64,000 bases of DNA from Ascochyta rabiei (GCF_004011695.2 NC_082416.1:1426001-1490000), one strand, 5' to 3'. Counted from the first letter of the stretch, positions 45,661 to 59,369 are shown. Made by a program: numbers and translations. Notes: generated by a model from the sequence alone, not told the origin.

Positions 45661-47965
45661 TGAAGATATAAATAACATTTAGGGACCTGATGTGAGCATG
45701 AGGATGCCATGGGCTTTTGAAGGATTCCGACCAAATCTCCAGGCGATCAAGAGTGAATAATAACAAATATACCTCTGAATATAAGCAGCAGAAGGCTTGG
45801 ACTCAGGGTCAAATATCAAAAGAACCTTCAGCATAGTCTACACTGGTTTTCCAAGGCCATGACCAATGGTTAGATGCAGAGTTGTAATCTTGCACTGGTT
45901 GACATCCTTCAGAATTGATTGCGAGTAACAAAAGACCAACGTTCGACCCACACATGTTACGGAGAAATAACTTGTGTCAATATTCATAATGCTGATGTTT
46001 TCCAAGATCGACAACAGTGCTTTAGATATGGAGAACGGATGGTTGAGATCCACAATGTTGACGCGGGTTAGCATACTCCTAATTTGGTATATTTGAGAAG
46101 ATCACTGTAGCCTGCAAAGACACCTGGTGACTCTGGACGAGAGAAAGAACCAGATTAAAGAGCCTCGGTCATCCCAATAGAGAAGTTCGAAGCGAACCAC
46201 CGACACCGCTTACACCGCAGTCTCTCGAGTGAGAGTTCTTCATAATCATCCTCCGCGGATGGTGCCGGGAAGAAGCTTACCTGTAGCTCAGCCAATAACA
46301 TTGCCGCTGTGACGAATCAGCATCATCATCGGCAGTTCCTTACGACTTGATTTGTGACCCGGCGTCTGTGTAACTGCATTCGTCATGCACGCGTCACTTT
46401 TGCGCTTGCCAGAGTAAGTCGCCGCGGAATGCATGTCAGGTGCGCAAACCCATTTCCAGGAGCGCAACAGGCCAATCACTTTCTCTGTGGTCATGACGAG
46501 CTTGACGACGATGATGTTCAAGCCACGTTTCAAGCCTGCTGGAAATTTCGCGGGATGCATGAAAGACATGACGAAAAGGCAGGCGAAGTGCCAGACACTT
46601 CCCATGGAAACCCTGCTTTGGTGGGCCGATCACGTTCCTGCTCGAGCACAGATCCCTGGATAAGTGGCTTGTGACATCTATTTCCACAAGACTTTCGGTC
46701 TGGTGATAAAGTTGCAATGAAACCACAATTGTCACAGTGATATTTGCTATGATGGTGCGGGGATTGCATTACCATGGAGTGATCGAGCACACGACCTGAG
46801 CCGTTGAGATCTCACTCAGCCCTACATGACGCAACGATCGTGGCTAACCTCTTGTGTGGTATAACTTCGGACGAGAGCGCGTGACGCACAGACGAGGACC
46901 TATCGGCCCACCACCGACTGAGTCTCCTGCGCTGCGCATTCCTCCACCCTCCACTGATTCGGAATCGCATTCGCCGGAACTTCCATGCTCTACGAGACAC
47001 TTCGCTATTCCCTAGACTCGTCCACACCCTCGTTGGTGCTTTGAAATCCAAAATTGTAAATTTCTCCAACGTCTAGATGCTGCTCCGCCTCAATGTACTA
47101 CCCCGCTAGCACGTGCGGGCGGGAACGCAAGTGCTTCTGGGCCCGGATCTCATGCGCGCTGGCACCACGATCCGACATGGCCCACACGTTTAGGGTGCTG
47201 ACAGGGACGTGTTGGGGATCTAGATCTGGGTGTTGAGGCTCTTGTGCACTGTTGGTGGGTGTGGATGCTGACAGCTGCAGTGGCAGGTTGCAAGGTAGTG
47301 TAGTGTCAGTAAATTAATGATCACGAATTGGGATAGAAGCTGGTGAAGCCGATCGCAATATGTCTCATTCTCTAATTTACCTGAACACACGTTGATGGCG
47401 ACTGTTAGATCATGCTGAGAGAATAGTTCACATGAGGCACAGTTGGAGCAAATTTGACAGTAGGGTATGTAGTACGTTTGAGAATGCATGAATACATCTT
47501 CAGTTGAATAGATGGATATCATAAGTTTGACCCAAAATAAGCAAAAGGCAATCGAGCCTGCAAACCGTCTAGGATCATCATCGCTTTTGCTCATGCCGTG
47601 AACAGGTCGTAAACATCATACCATACGCCCGCTCGTATAACGCTTTACGCGCAAAGAAACCACAAGAAACTATACAAGTATCCGCATGATGTACATGGTG
47701 AGAAAATGAAGACTGCAACGCCGTGCCGAAGGATCTGTTCCGTCCTGCGAGAACTTCGGATGCCATGCAAAAGAGACCGGAAAAAGAAAAGCTTGCGGTT
47801 CCGTGCAATGTGACGGAAATGCAAGGGATGCAAAGCGGGAATAGGCACCTGAACAAAGCCCAGTGTAACTGCGACTGTTGCAGCCAGGGCGTCAGATCCT
47901 TCATGCGCAAAGACTTCCGCGGTCCACGTCCAGCTGTGAGTTCGCTGCCACATTCAGTGCCGAAT
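45661..47965. other. 2.3 kb without a recognised gene
   Basis: A minus-strand frame at 45838-46074 reads protein-like (NIVDLNHPFSISKALLSILE) but has no assignable family and may be part of the neighbouring relics. 46100-47600 shows nothing recognisable. 47600-47965 is the expected 3' UTR of the C2H2 gene. Confidence 0.4.
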
Positions 47966-50137
47966 TTAATCGGAACCTCCGCGCCTTCTGTGCTTTCCTG
48001 GGAAGTCCACCTCAGGATGTACGACACGCATGTGGCGCGTCAGAGCATCGTTGCGAGAGAATGTCTTCTCCTCAACACATAGTGCGCAACGAACCTTTTG
48101 CTTGCGGGCGTTGTGAATAGTGTCTTCGTGCCGTGTGAGATCGTACGGGCGGGAGAAGATTGTGTTGCAAGGCTTGCCGGTTGTTGGGTTGATGCGCTCA
48201 CACTTGTGCGGCCCTGCTTGAGTGTTGCGGTCTAGGATAGCCGCTGATGTCATACTGGGTCCGAGATTTGAGTTTCGATGACCCTCACGCTTATGCTTCT
48301 GAAGCTTTTGTGGAGTCTCGAATCGTTGTGAGCAACCATGGTATGTACAGGAATATGTCCCAGAGTCCGCGGTGGAAGATGTAGGCTTACGCAGAAACTG
48401 CTCAACGCTCGATTGGCTGCCGTTTGGCGGGTCGGCCTCGCTTGCGCTGGACTCCATCGAAGTCAAATGAGGATGAGTAGGGAACTCAGGCGTTTGCTCC
48501 ACTGCCGATGTCATGGGAGTCGAGCGGTATTGTGATGTCGCAGCCATAGGCATGCTAGGCATGTTACTTTGTATCGCAGGAGTGACAAAGTTGAAGCTTG
48601 ATGTTGTTGGCAAAGAAGGCGCAGTCGATGTCGAGAAATTGGGTGAAAACTGTGGTGTTGCCCAACTGTCACGTCGATAGGACTGTGCTGATGCTGCGTC
48701 AAAGCTGGATTGGGTGGCGTTCCTGTATTGGTTGCTACCGTTGTATTGGCTGTCGTACTCGTTTGCGCCACCATCTGGAAACAATGGAATCTTTGAGTCT
48801 TCGTCCTCTCGGTAATCCAGGAGGGCGTCTTTTGGCGAGATGGTCTTCACCATTGACTCCTCGGACCGCATCTGAGACTTCATGGCATAGGCTGCATCGG
48901 CTTGGCGGTTCTGTTCGCGTGTCGCAGCAGCGGTGCCGAGCATTGGCGAATTGAAGTTGTGGCTAGGCTGGCAATAGGGCGAGCCCTTGCGGAACGGAGA
49001 ATTTCCACGTGATGTTGTGCTACATGGCGAGTGCGAACGCGCATACTGCGCTGCCTGTAGCGCACGCTGGACATTCTCGGTGGTGTTGCTGCGGTAGGGC
49101 GACAACAGTGACGATTGTACTGACTTTGACTGCTGCACTGGTTGTGCGGTAACAGCATTTGGGTCGTAAAAGTTGTCAGCTGCGATGTCTGTGTATGTCC
49201 TTTCGAACTTTGGCACGATCGGCTGCTGTCGTGTCTCGGCTAGTACATCGTAAGCACAGAACTGATTGAAAAGCCAAGAGTCGACTTTATGGGAAATCTC
49301 ACTATTTGCGGGCATCTTTACATCAGACTCGTCCAACGCCGTATGTGGCGTCGCAGGTGAGTCGTAGCTGGACACAGACTGCCTTGCTGAGTGTGCAAAC
49401 TCTGGTACATCGTCACCTTGATCCATCAGTGCCTGCTTCATGGACATGTGAGCAGCCATGGTCTGGTCCATGTTGGCGTTATTCTGTGCGTAGTTGCTGA
49501 AGGTATTCTGGCTCATAAAAGAATCTTGAGTTGGTGTGTGCGAGGGGGTCGGCAGATGATTCGAGAATGACCTGAATGTGTCAGCAAAGCTCGTAGAACT
49601 ACCACGTGGGCGCGCGATGTTGAGGGTAGCAACGTACTGGTAGCTGCTGGCAGGCGCGACAGGCTGGTACTGCGAAGTACTGGAGCCTATTGATGAAGAA
49701 GAGGATGCGCGCTGATGTCCCTTGTTCTGGTTGTGTACGGGTGTCTGCAGTGACTGCCCCTGAACACTACCATACGAATTCCAGCCGTCGAGACCAGTCC
49801 CAGTGGTGCTGCTCGAAAGCATGGATGACTGGTATTCGTTCGACAAAGGCTGAGGCGTAGGTGTCGACTGTTGGACTCGGATAGCCGGGTTCGCAAAATC
49901 GGTGTATGCGCTCGTCATGAAAGAGTTGGGCGCGTTGGTAGAGGGGTTGCTGTAAGACTGCTGCTGGGACTCAAGATAGTCGTGAAGCAACTTTTGGTCG
50001 AACAACTGTTGTTGTGTGGCGAACTGGTGATGTGGTAGTTGCTGGTAAGTGAGGTGTTGTGAGGAAGGTGGTGATGGGATGGTCGGCGTGTAATGCTGTG
50101 GTACAATATGCTGACGTCTTGTGGGTTGCGCTAACAT
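47966..50137 (-). CDS. C2H2 zinc-finger transcription factor, Rpn4-like
   Basis: Single open frame of 723 aa. The first ~590 residues are Gln/Ser/Pro-rich and low-complexity, typical of a transcriptional activation region, with YRSNTTENVQRALQAAQYAR and GSPYCQPSHNFNSPMLG as more ordered islands. Three C-terminal fingers: ~597-620 (C-x4-C-x12-H-x4-H type, YSCTYHGCSQRFETPQKL), ~646-675 (HKCERINPTTGKPCNTIF with a long C-C gap), and ~684-707 (RCALCVEEKTFSRNDALTRH). SRPYDLTRHEDTIHNARKQK and FSRNDALTRHMRVVHPEVD are hallmarks of the Rpn4/RpnA group, which activates proteasome genes via the PACE element in yeast and related elements in filamentous fungi. The proteasome role is inferred from similarity only. 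The frame starts MLAQPTRRQHIVPQ; no intron is needed. Confidence 0.87.
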   Translation of the reverse strand: MLAQPTRRQHIVPQHYTPTIPSPPSSQHLTYQQLPHHQFATQQQLFDQKLLHDYLESQQQSYSNPSTNAPNSFMTSAYTDFANPAIRVQQSTPTPQPLSNEYQSSMLSSSTTGTGLDGWNSYGSVQGQSLQTPVHNQNKGHQRASSSSSIGSSTSQYQPVAPASSYQYVATLNIARPRGSSTSFADTFRSFSNHLPTPSHTPTQDSFMSQNTFSNYAQNNANMDQTMAAHMSMKQALMDQGDDVPEFAHSARQSVSSYDSPATPHTALDESDVKMPANSEISHKVDSWLFNQFCAYDVLAETRQQPIVPKFERTYTDIAADNFYDPNAVTAQPVQQSKSVQSSLLSPYRSNTTENVQRALQAAQYARSHSPCSTTSRGNSPFRKGSPYCQPSHNFNSPMLGTAAATREQNRQADAAYAMKSQMRSEESMVKTISPKDALLDYREDEDSKIPLFPDGGANEYDSQYNGSNQYRNATQSSFDAASAQSYRRDSWATPQFSPNFSTSTAPSLPTTSSFNFVTPAIQSNMPSMPMAATSQYRSTPMTSAVEQTPEFPTHPHLTSMESSASEADPPNGSQSSVEQFLRKPTSSTADSGTYSCTYHGCSQRFETPQKLQKHKREGHRNSNLGPSMTSAAILDRNTQAGPHKCERINPTTGKPCNTIFSRPYDLTRHEDTIHNARKQKVRCALCVEEKTFSRNDALTRHMRVVHPEVDFPGKHRRRGGSD

Positions 50138-53100
50138 TATGTCGAAAGGGAAAGTAAGGGCCTAAGCCGGGTGGCAACTCGCTTTATACTAGTGACTCGA
50201 CTGGCCGGTGACTCGGAAAGGGCTCGCCGAAAGAGTCTCTCGATGAGGTGATCTGTGGAAGGCGGTGGAATGTTGAGTTCAAAAGGACCGCTTGTTTTCG
50301 GACTACCGGATTTAATTCTCAGCGCTTCCGAGTTGTAATGGACTGCAAATTGCTGAAAGATTTTAGGCGGCTTGGATCTGCTGAATAGGAGGGACTTTAC
50401 TGTGCTTTTGAACAACGTCATAGGCATGGGGACGACAGGGGTGCGAGTGCCGTGTATGCATGGCGTTTCTAGAAGACACGCTAGGGCCAACGATCTGCAG
50501 TCAGCCAACCCAACCTAAACTCTGTGCACCCGAACAGTGGCAGTGCTGAAAATTTCCAAACCCCTGCTCGGGTGCTATCCGAGATACCAGTAACGATTTC
50601 TCTAAGAACATCAACCAACAGTGGCTAGGCGCATTATTGGCCTTTGCAACGGTACACGTTGTAGCAGCAGGGCTGCAGAAGCACCCGGGCCGCTGTAGGT
50701 CCGCGTCGGATACCTTGCTACCAGTATGATCTCCTACGGAGATATGCGATATGATTAGTTGCAACGATACGGTCGTATTGCGCCCAAAAGAGATACCTGC
50801 ACTACAAGGCTCTCGCCTAATCTCCGGACATTCGTGGGCGGCAGTGCATCGACCAACGTGTTCACAGGTTTCGTTCCTGGTGCATGCAGTACTATTCAGA
50901 ATCTAGATAATCGATAGCATTGCTGGCATGGGAGTTCACATCCACAGCCACAGCTCTCGATGAGTCACATGCCTATGGCTTGTGACCTTTTTCCATTGTG
51001 TTTGCAAGTCATGTATTTACTGGTCGACTCCTACTCCAGCTTCTTGTCGACCAGGATGCGCAAGTCCGGACGTGGCATGTAGACGTCAGAGAGAGGTGGG
51101 CTTTGACAGTTTAACTCGACTGAGTCGCGCATGGCTATGGACCACGTCTGTTGACTGTTCAACCCTCCTAAAAGAAGATTCCAGGCTCTCGTAAAGGGTG
51201 TACAGTAGTCAGAGGCAGCTCACGTTCATTCTCACAACAGCTTCCGAGCCAACGAGAACTCATCCTGGTCAGTCTACGCAAATTTGCTTCCCTCCGAATC
51301 TACGACTAGTCTTTCATGCAGTGCATAAGGAGGTCTACGCAGGACAAACTCCACAGTCTTTGCTTAGCTGCAACGTCCGCAAGCATCTTCACAAACAACG
51401 TGTACTGTAGAATCGAGACGCATATCGTGGACAGCCGAAGCAGCGATTGATTGGCTGTGAGCGTTTCAGGGTCCGTATAGGGCTGGCACAGCCACCGGAC
51501 GCGCCTTCCCCGAGGATCTAGCCGCTCACCTGCATCGCTCTCATTTGTGGAGTCATACTTGATGGAAAGCACTAGCCACATCACAAAGCTGCATACTGGT
51601 GGTACCGAGGCGTGGTGTTTGCGGTCGTTGTTGTTCAGGATCCTATCACTGATGGGCTTTGAGCTCGCAAAGTTTGCAGTTATGTTTCTCGCACCCGCAC
51701 TGTTGCAAGAAATGCCAAGCGTCGCTTACGGCCGATGATGTCAACATCCCGAACCACGCACCCAATACCCTTCGACAGCAGAACTCTGCATCAACTCCTG
51801 CTTCATAATCTATTTTTGCGAGACAATATCCTGCAATCGATTGCATATCGTTTCCTACCTTTTCAGTGTCAACATCCTGCCGGGCATCGACAATGTCCAT
51901 CACTGCTAAGAGCGGGCTTCATGCGGTCATGATCGTCCGTGGAAAACGGAATGGTGTCCGCCAGTCCGCTCCGAGTGGGCTCTCACACTCACGTTAAGCT
52001 GATATCGACGTAGCGCAGACAGCACCAGTCCCACCGTTGCGGGATCTGGAGACCCTGCGTCGGCGTGATCCTGACGAAGTTTCTGCTGTTCCACGTCCGC
52101 TGGGGGTAATACCACTGCCGATCATGACGCCTGAGGCACGGAAGCATCACCTGTTGAAACCTGCATCATCATCGCGACGTTCGAGCGCCGACACGGAACT
52201 CTCCCAAATAGGCAATTGCAGATGGACCTGAGCTCTCGTTGCATTTACAGTCGTCCAAACCCACACGGACGGAATGTCATGCAGGCACTGTTTCTCTCTT
52301 CCTTGTCCTTTTGCTTCTGCTGCAAATGCAGGGTATCACCAAGGCCGAAGATACCCACCCAACACTCCATAGGGCTGAAACTGCGTAATCTCAACCTAGA
52401 TTGAGGTCATTATCCCGGCAAAGTATCTTAGCGCCGGATAACGTCCCCTTTTCGTTCACCATGGGGCTTCTTGTTACTTCGATTGCGCCAAAGCATTTCT
52501 ACGCCGTTTCTGGTCACAGACAGCGATGTATCGGATTTGACCATCGAAGAGCAGGTCATACATCTTGCGAGATTCCTGGAAAGCGATGCCATTAGCATAC
52601 CTCGTGTCGTGGCCTTGCACGCACCGTCTCCCGACAGAAGCCACCCAATGACTTGCTGCGCGCAATACCGGGTCCTTCGGCGCCTTGCTACTTTTACTAC
52701 CGAAGTGTTGCCAGAAGGCACGACAAACGCGGCGTTATTCGTAACCCACCAAGACACTCGTATACCTTACTCACACACTGCACAAATACAGTGCTGACAC
52801 CGACATGTTTCTTTTGGATGCGTGCACTCTGCAGATATGTTCAATCCGGTTTCCATCCATCTGCCACAGATAGAATATTCTAATTCATCGTACAGCACAC
52901 TTGTAAGCTGACAGGACGGAGACGTTTCCGACCGTGCGCTCGGCTTTGGATGACAACGTGCAGCAGCAAACCGAGTGCGGCTGAAGTTGAGAATCTGCCA
53001 CCTCGGTAAAATGCGGCTTTAGACGCAGCAGATCTGGGGTAGCATTTGGCTGCAACGTGGAGTCAGGTAAACGGCACGCCGTGCCGACTCGACCCGTATT

Positions 53101-56100
53101 CTATCTCTATTCTTGGATGCAAGGCTTGTACACTACTATGCGATCTACATACGAGAACTATCTATAATGGTACATATCCACATGACCCTCAGTAATTACA
53201 ACAACTATACGAGGACGACAATATGAACACCTGATACGTGAATCATGTATGAACTGGCAGTATTGACAGCGTTGTCAGGAGACTGACGGCTGGCGGCGTC
53301 CTCACCACAACCCTCTTCTACGAAGTATCCCTAAGATCAAACAGTATACTGCTTGTCGCATTACAAGGATACATACAACATGTATGTTCCTTTCCGCACC
53401 GATTAAACAGCCAGGGTGACACTCCTCAAGTATCCGACAGAATACTTTGAGTTTAGCTGCTCACCATCCTACGATTCAGCTTCATGATCACCTACAGTGC
53501 GATGTGCATTTGTAACCTTCGTACCTAATTGAAGAAGAACAGCTATTGAACCAGAACTGTCCTGAGAAATGGAAGTCGATGCTGGTAGTTACCTAAGTAC
53601 CGACCTTGTGTATCAGCAGACTTGATGGCGGTAATGGTGTAAACGAAAAAGCTTTGAGGCAATCTGAATATCTCCGCAAGGCCCAACACGGATTTTTGGT
53701 ACTTACTTGTGACGTATGAAATTTAGTCATGGCACAGCACTTTGCGTATTCCACATTTATTGTGTTGAGTTGCCTGTAATCTACTCCACAATGGCACTTG
53801 GGGGACGCTGTGACTGCGGCCAGTCGATGAAGATGTCAAATTTACTTAACCAATATCCGATCTTTCGGTCTCGCTACGTTCCAGCACCTGTTGCAGACAG
53901 CAAGTGCCCAGGAGAACCGCATTTTTACTTTGAATTTGGGCAAGTCACGACCGACACAATATAGGACTGATCAAGGTCTGGGATTGACAGGCCAATCAGC
54001 CTGCAAGACTACGGCACGAGATCCCTGATGTTGTATCTCGAGTGTGGAAGGGATTAAGAACAGCGAGTTGATGGATGATTTGTCTCTGATGTGTCGTTGG
54101 GAAACGCGGTTGGAGTTGATCGACTAGAGAGGTATACGGAAAATAACTGCTCGTAAGCACACACTTGCGGGTACACAGTACGCTGTCACTAAGGATGCGA
54201 CAGTGAAACAAGAATCGTAGCTATAGGTATAGCCAGGCGTTTGGAAATCTAATACTGACGAGCTTCGTACTTTAAGACATTTCTAGAACATATGTGAGAG
54301 GCTGTAAAGGTTGTGTTGAGGGTCTGGAACTGCCAGCCAGCATGTATTTACATATTCGGCCCTTTTGAATCCTGCGATAATATTTATAAACCATCAAGGT
54401 CGCTTATCGTTCCTGCAGGTAGCAAGTTTGTAGTTGTGTTGTCAGGGTGCCCAGCTCATCTTGCCGATCAACAGTGTTTTACCAGCCACGGTCGATCTCG
54501 CAGATAATCGCTTCGCTGATGATTCTACTGTTCTTGCCTTTCATTCCGAGGATAATGATCGCCTATCTGCTCAGAGTTGGGTCAAGTCGCAGGACAGGGC
54601 TGCTTCGACTTCGACACGCACATCGCGAGGCTTCGTATATCTTAACGAACGTGTTGACAATTGTCCTCTTGACTTAACCTATTAACTTGCAGCCGATTGC
54701 TTCGTTCATCACACTAGAGCTGATCCATGCATGCTCTTCTCACAGTCCTTTTTCTTATCTAGTCGAGAGAACCCACAAACACTTCCGGGGCACCCAGAGC
54801 TACAACAGGAGAAGAACTACTCTTTTCTGTGCGTTCTCAGAAATGGCGATGCAGCTCTGGCATATGCGAGAGCCTTTTATTGCAGCTCTTATGGGTACGC
54901 TCAAAAGATTTTTTGGTCTCGACTTGCATGTACTCGTTGATGGAATGCAGCGAGATAGTTGAGCTAGATTCAGCACTGCGTGCTGTAGCATCGCTTGTTG
55001 TAGTATTCGCGAGAGACAGGATCACCAAAACGCCCCAGAAAAGATTGAAGGCATCTGCTGGATTTTTGGAATAGCAGGATCTGAGAAGAGGTGGTAGACA
55101 AGGATTGAGAAATATGTGCACCATTCTTCTCGGTTATTTAAATAAACAGTTTGATGTTCGCCTGCTTTAAGGGATCTCGTAGATGTCTGTGACCTCTTCG
55201 GAGCTCCTTTCGAAGTGAAGTGCAACGGCATTCGTCGTCGTTGGATTCTCACCTTCATTGGACATCATCACTGGCGATAAAATAATATAGTCAACCAAAA
55301 ATACAGTGTGAAAGGTGTCCGCCTGTGAAGAGGAATCCGCATGGACAACAGCACTCTGGTGGGAGACTGTGCTGATGAACCCAAAAATGAACGTGGACTG
55401 ACAGTGATCCAGATATACTGAATGCTTAGGCTGTGGTGACTTTGTAAGCTCTCGAGCGCTACACCGGCTCAAGATGCCAGCTGATCAACACAAATCGTCG
55501 CCACCTGACTGCTTCAGCTTGCGTGAATGGCAGGTCAGGCAATGGCGCCCTCAGATTCCACACCACCATTCATATTGGATAAAACAACGCGGGCGTCTTG
55601 AGGTGTGCAAGCGCACAAGTTAGTAGACTAATGTAGCTGTGGCGGTTTTGCTGACGAATCTACTAGGAATGAGAAAGAAAAGAACGGAAATGGGAAAGAA
55701 AAACACACACTTCGGGTGTTGGCGACTTAGCAAGGCGGTCCTGGTCAGCAAGGATGTATCCCTCATCCAAGCGTGTTATGCTCAAAATGCGAATTTGCTC
55801 AGGTCAACAGATATTCACGAGCTTCGAAAGCTCTCATAGTTGATGCTGTGATGCCGTGAACGGGCACGTACGGGTAACAACAGGGTGGCCTATCTCTCAT
55901 GCAAAGCGTCATCGCGCTCATAATTTTGCACCCTCTATACTAGAGTCAGACAGTATCTACCTATAGTGCGGCTTGGTTTGCCTGCAGCAGTTGCTATCAA
56001 TGAAGTCTGCGGTATTCACGGGAGACTTGCGGGATACTGGCAGGGTGTACAAGAGATATCACATAGCGCCCACGAGATCTCTTCGTATACGTTAAAAAAG

Positions 56101-56950
56101 AACATATCGAAGACGACAGGCTGCCTTTAATCGTTACCAAGGGGTTTGTCTTATTTACACGGATCTTGCCCTTTCTTGTGTATATGCATACGCCACCCCC
56201 GCCCCACGCTCCAGCCATGACATGCAAACGTCCTCTCCTATTGCACGTTTCTATTAGATAGACCGCAGCGGGCGCAGTAAGCAGATCGCCTGAGCGGAAT
56301 CTTGTCTTTTTCATGACAGTGCAAAACTTTATATTCCGAAGGAACGTTATGGGATTCAGAATCCTCTTGTGACGACAAACGGGCACAAACGGGCCAAATC
56401 TCACTAGGAAGATGTTGTATTACTCAGGGCATAGAGTGGCAAAAACTAAATATATGGCTGTTCAACGGAACTTGGAACCAGAGCAACAGCTCGAACCGTT
56501 AGAAAACCAGCCACTGGTAGATGATCTCTGATCCCCCAGCCTCAACACTTTGTCAAGAGCATCTTTGCAGACGCAATCATCTGCAGCAAGACTTGCACAA
56601 TGCGGGTGTAGTTGGCCAGCGCCGTATGCGTGGATCTAGTTGCAATTGTAACGTGCCAATAGTCTTCATCGATAAGTTTTGCCTTCCAATGACTTACAAC
56701 AGCTCGCTTGAGCTCAAGAACTGTATGAGCGTACGTGTTGGCATTTGTTCAGTCACGGTGAGAGAGGGTAGTGGTATCAAGCTCTGCATGTTCACCTCAT
56801 CTTCAAAGCCTTGGTGCCTCTTTCCTTACGCTCAAACCCGAAGTGTGCGCCTACCCACTATAACTTCTGAGAACCTCGACGGCAGATCAGGCTGGAAACA
56901 TGACCCGCCTCAGGCTTGTTGGCTTGCTGGCTGGCGCATACGCTCAATGG
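50138..56950. other. 6.8 kb gene desert
   Basis: Apart from the promoter and 5' UTR of the C2H2 gene (about 50138-50900), no gene, RNA gene or intact mobile element was recognised. 53000-54300 appears AT-richer by eye. The frequent interruption of all frames suggests old, decayed sequence, but no transposase or reverse-transcriptase motif was found by eye. Confidence 0.4.
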
Positions 56951-56971
56951 CATTGACTAATTTGATCTCAG

Positions 56972-57706
56972 CACCATAACCAGCGAAGGCAGCTTCGTGG
57001 TCATCGAGATTGCGGACGGCGTCAAGAACCATCTGCACCGCGCGTTGTTGATCCGACACAGCGAGTATTTTAAGAAGGCGTTGAACGGCTCGTGGAAAGA
57101 AGCCCACGAGGGCGTTGTACGTCTCAACAATGTGGAAAGCGGCCCGTGTGAGTTATGCCTAGGAGCTTCACTGTGAGGAGAAACACGCTGACTCGTGCAG
57201 TCAATATCTTCGGCGACTGGCTTTATACTGGAGAGATACAACTGGAGGACAACTGTTATGATTCCAGCGACGACGATAACTACGACATCATGAAGTTGAT
57301 GGCAATGAAGCTTGGCAATCGATTTCTGGTACCGGTCTTTGCAAAGGCAGTGAAGATGCATTTCGTCAACAAACACTTTGCGAAATTGGCATCCTCCAAA
57401 AGATGGTACCTTTGAGGTCATCATTTGCGCTTTCCAGGTCCTGGGGGACGACAATCCTATCCTGGCGATGCTCGTAGATCAACACGTCAAGTACCATACC
57501 GTCACCTCTACCCCTGACGCGCTCGCCGAAGGTCGCAGAGTTGGGGACAAGCTACCGTGTGGTTTTCTTATCCGCGTCGTCCATACATATGACCAACAGA
57601 AGAACCCCGCCAAAGCCCGCCTGCAAGCATGTTATCATCATGAACATGCGAGCCGAAACGAACGGGCGCTCTGCTCATTGACTGGTTCTTGGAGTAGAGC
57701 GTGAGC
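56972..57706 (+). pseudogene. BTB/POZ domain protein, 5'-truncated and frameshifted
   Basis: Exon 56972-57147 carries the BTB core ITSEGSFVVIEIADGVKNHL, HRALLIRHSEYFKKALNGSW and KEAHEGVVRLNNVE. It splices through a 53-bp intron (57148-57200, GTGAGT..GTGCAG) to FNIFGDWLYTGEIQLEDNCY, with KLMAMKLGNRFLVPVFAKAV farther on. The frame then stops (TGA at 57413-57415), while the expected continuation, PKDGTFEVIICAFQVLGDDN followed by ILAMLVDQHVKYH, lies in the +1 frame to 57704. No intron can bridge the shift. A splice acceptor precedes 56972, but no start exon was found. BTB proteins of this fungal type are intracellular and of unknown role. Likely a relic; a single sequencing indel is the alternative. 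Confidence 0.6.
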
Positions 57707-59369
57707 TGGTCGAGGGGGACTATGGGGCTGGTGGTGATAACGCTGGTGCGCTTGTCTTGAGCAAGCCTGGCCATTGATCGTTAAAGCGTGGTTAGGGAAC
57801 AGGTCAGCCAGCCAGGGTATCTCGGGTGAAGTAATATGGCATATCACAGCGGGGACGTATCCTCTCACTGAGAACCCCTTCGAGACAATGCAACAACTAA
57901 TATCATTCTGGTTGTGCGTGACTCTAACGTTGAACGATACTCGAGTTAATGTGTTAGCTTTACATTTTTCCAGATTGCTACGTTTAACATACAAAGGTCG
58001 AGCGGCACCGCGCGCCCCCACGTTACATCAGAAGCACCAAGCCTTTCCAATCTCTTTTCATATGTGTGCTGTCTCTTGCCACCGGATAAATCTGAGCAGA
58101 CCTGTTGAAGCTCCCAAGCATTCCAAGACTATGACGGAAATTCTTGTCTTGCATGACTGAATGCAACATCTGCGCAGCCTCGATTGCAGAGTCTGGTCAT
58201 GAGACTGGAGTTGCGACTGGCAGATGAAGCCGTGATCGTGATCGTGATCTGGCTCATTGCCGATGTATGGCGATCAAGTTCAATTGCCGCGGCTCATTGC
58301 ATTATCCATAGCCCGAATTTTGCTTAAGACGGCCCGATATAGCTGGTTTTGCTATGTGAATTTACTGTTTGTAAGGAGAAAAAGAGGAGCTGAGCGCATC
58401 TGACCGGTAATGTCGTCACTTCTGAAGCCGGGATGATGTTTCAGGGCCGACCGGAGTGAAGCAACCCAAGCAAGCCTTCAAGCTCTTCCAAGACGTTGAA
58501 GATTGTGAAGTCACCCTACTCGAGGCATTGTGAGCAGTCTCAGGCGAGCGGCACTCTTGGAGATGCAGCCCTCATCAATGTATGGCGTTCGCCGAGCTCG
58601 TAGCTGCTGCGTCCCGCGTCTTTATCAGAGTCTCGAACTCAAGGACGTTGTTCAGAGGATGCCTGAGGCCCGGGACAGCTGAAGATGTCACTCTACGACA
58701 CATACCAAGCCCCATTCTCCACCAATCCCCGCACTTTCGTCGCATGCCGCTACGGCTAGCCGTCAGCAATCTATCGATGCGTCTGGATGGAGCAGATGGT
58801 AATGGCGAATCGCCGACCTATGATTGGTGCAACAATTCTCACCTTGGCGGCCGATTACAAACCGACGGATAAATCCAAGGCGCAGCAGTCGGCGGACGTG
58901 ACACGGTTCCCGCCCTGGTCCGCATGCGCTCAACTCCCCCAGAAGATGTGATTCTAGCGGCCAACTAACGGCATATTCACCGTCCAGCCATAGGACGGGT
59001 TTAGAGGGAGACATACGCGCGGGTTGTACGGAAGCTTGGTGCTTCCACTCGGGCTGGATGTGTGCTATCTCTCCATCAATCTTCAGACGCACGGCGATCA
59101 ATCTTCACCTTGTTTATATCGCAGCATACGCGTAGACCTGCAGCCACCCTCTGTTTGAGAGGCCTGCTTCTTCCATACACTGCCCCACCAGCCGGGTTCT
59201 TCGTCGACGACACGGAGACATGGTAGAGGCGGCCGTTGGGACTTGTCAGTTGTATACCGCCCGTCGCATTCTCGCCGAAATCCAACACCGCGTCAACGGC
59301 TTCAACACCTACGGCTAACACGACACACTTCGAGTAGCGCGCGACACTCAGCGCTCACCCCAGGCCTAG
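57707..59369. other. intergenic, upstream of the QUTR-like gene
   Basis: No recognised gene on either strand. The last few hundred bases are the likely promoter of the repressor gene. Confidence 0.45.

Noticed and set aside
50138..56950. Possible degraded retrotransposon in the gene desert
   Set aside because: No long terminal repeats, reverse-transcriptase (YxDD), integrase or transposase motif could be found by eye in any frame.
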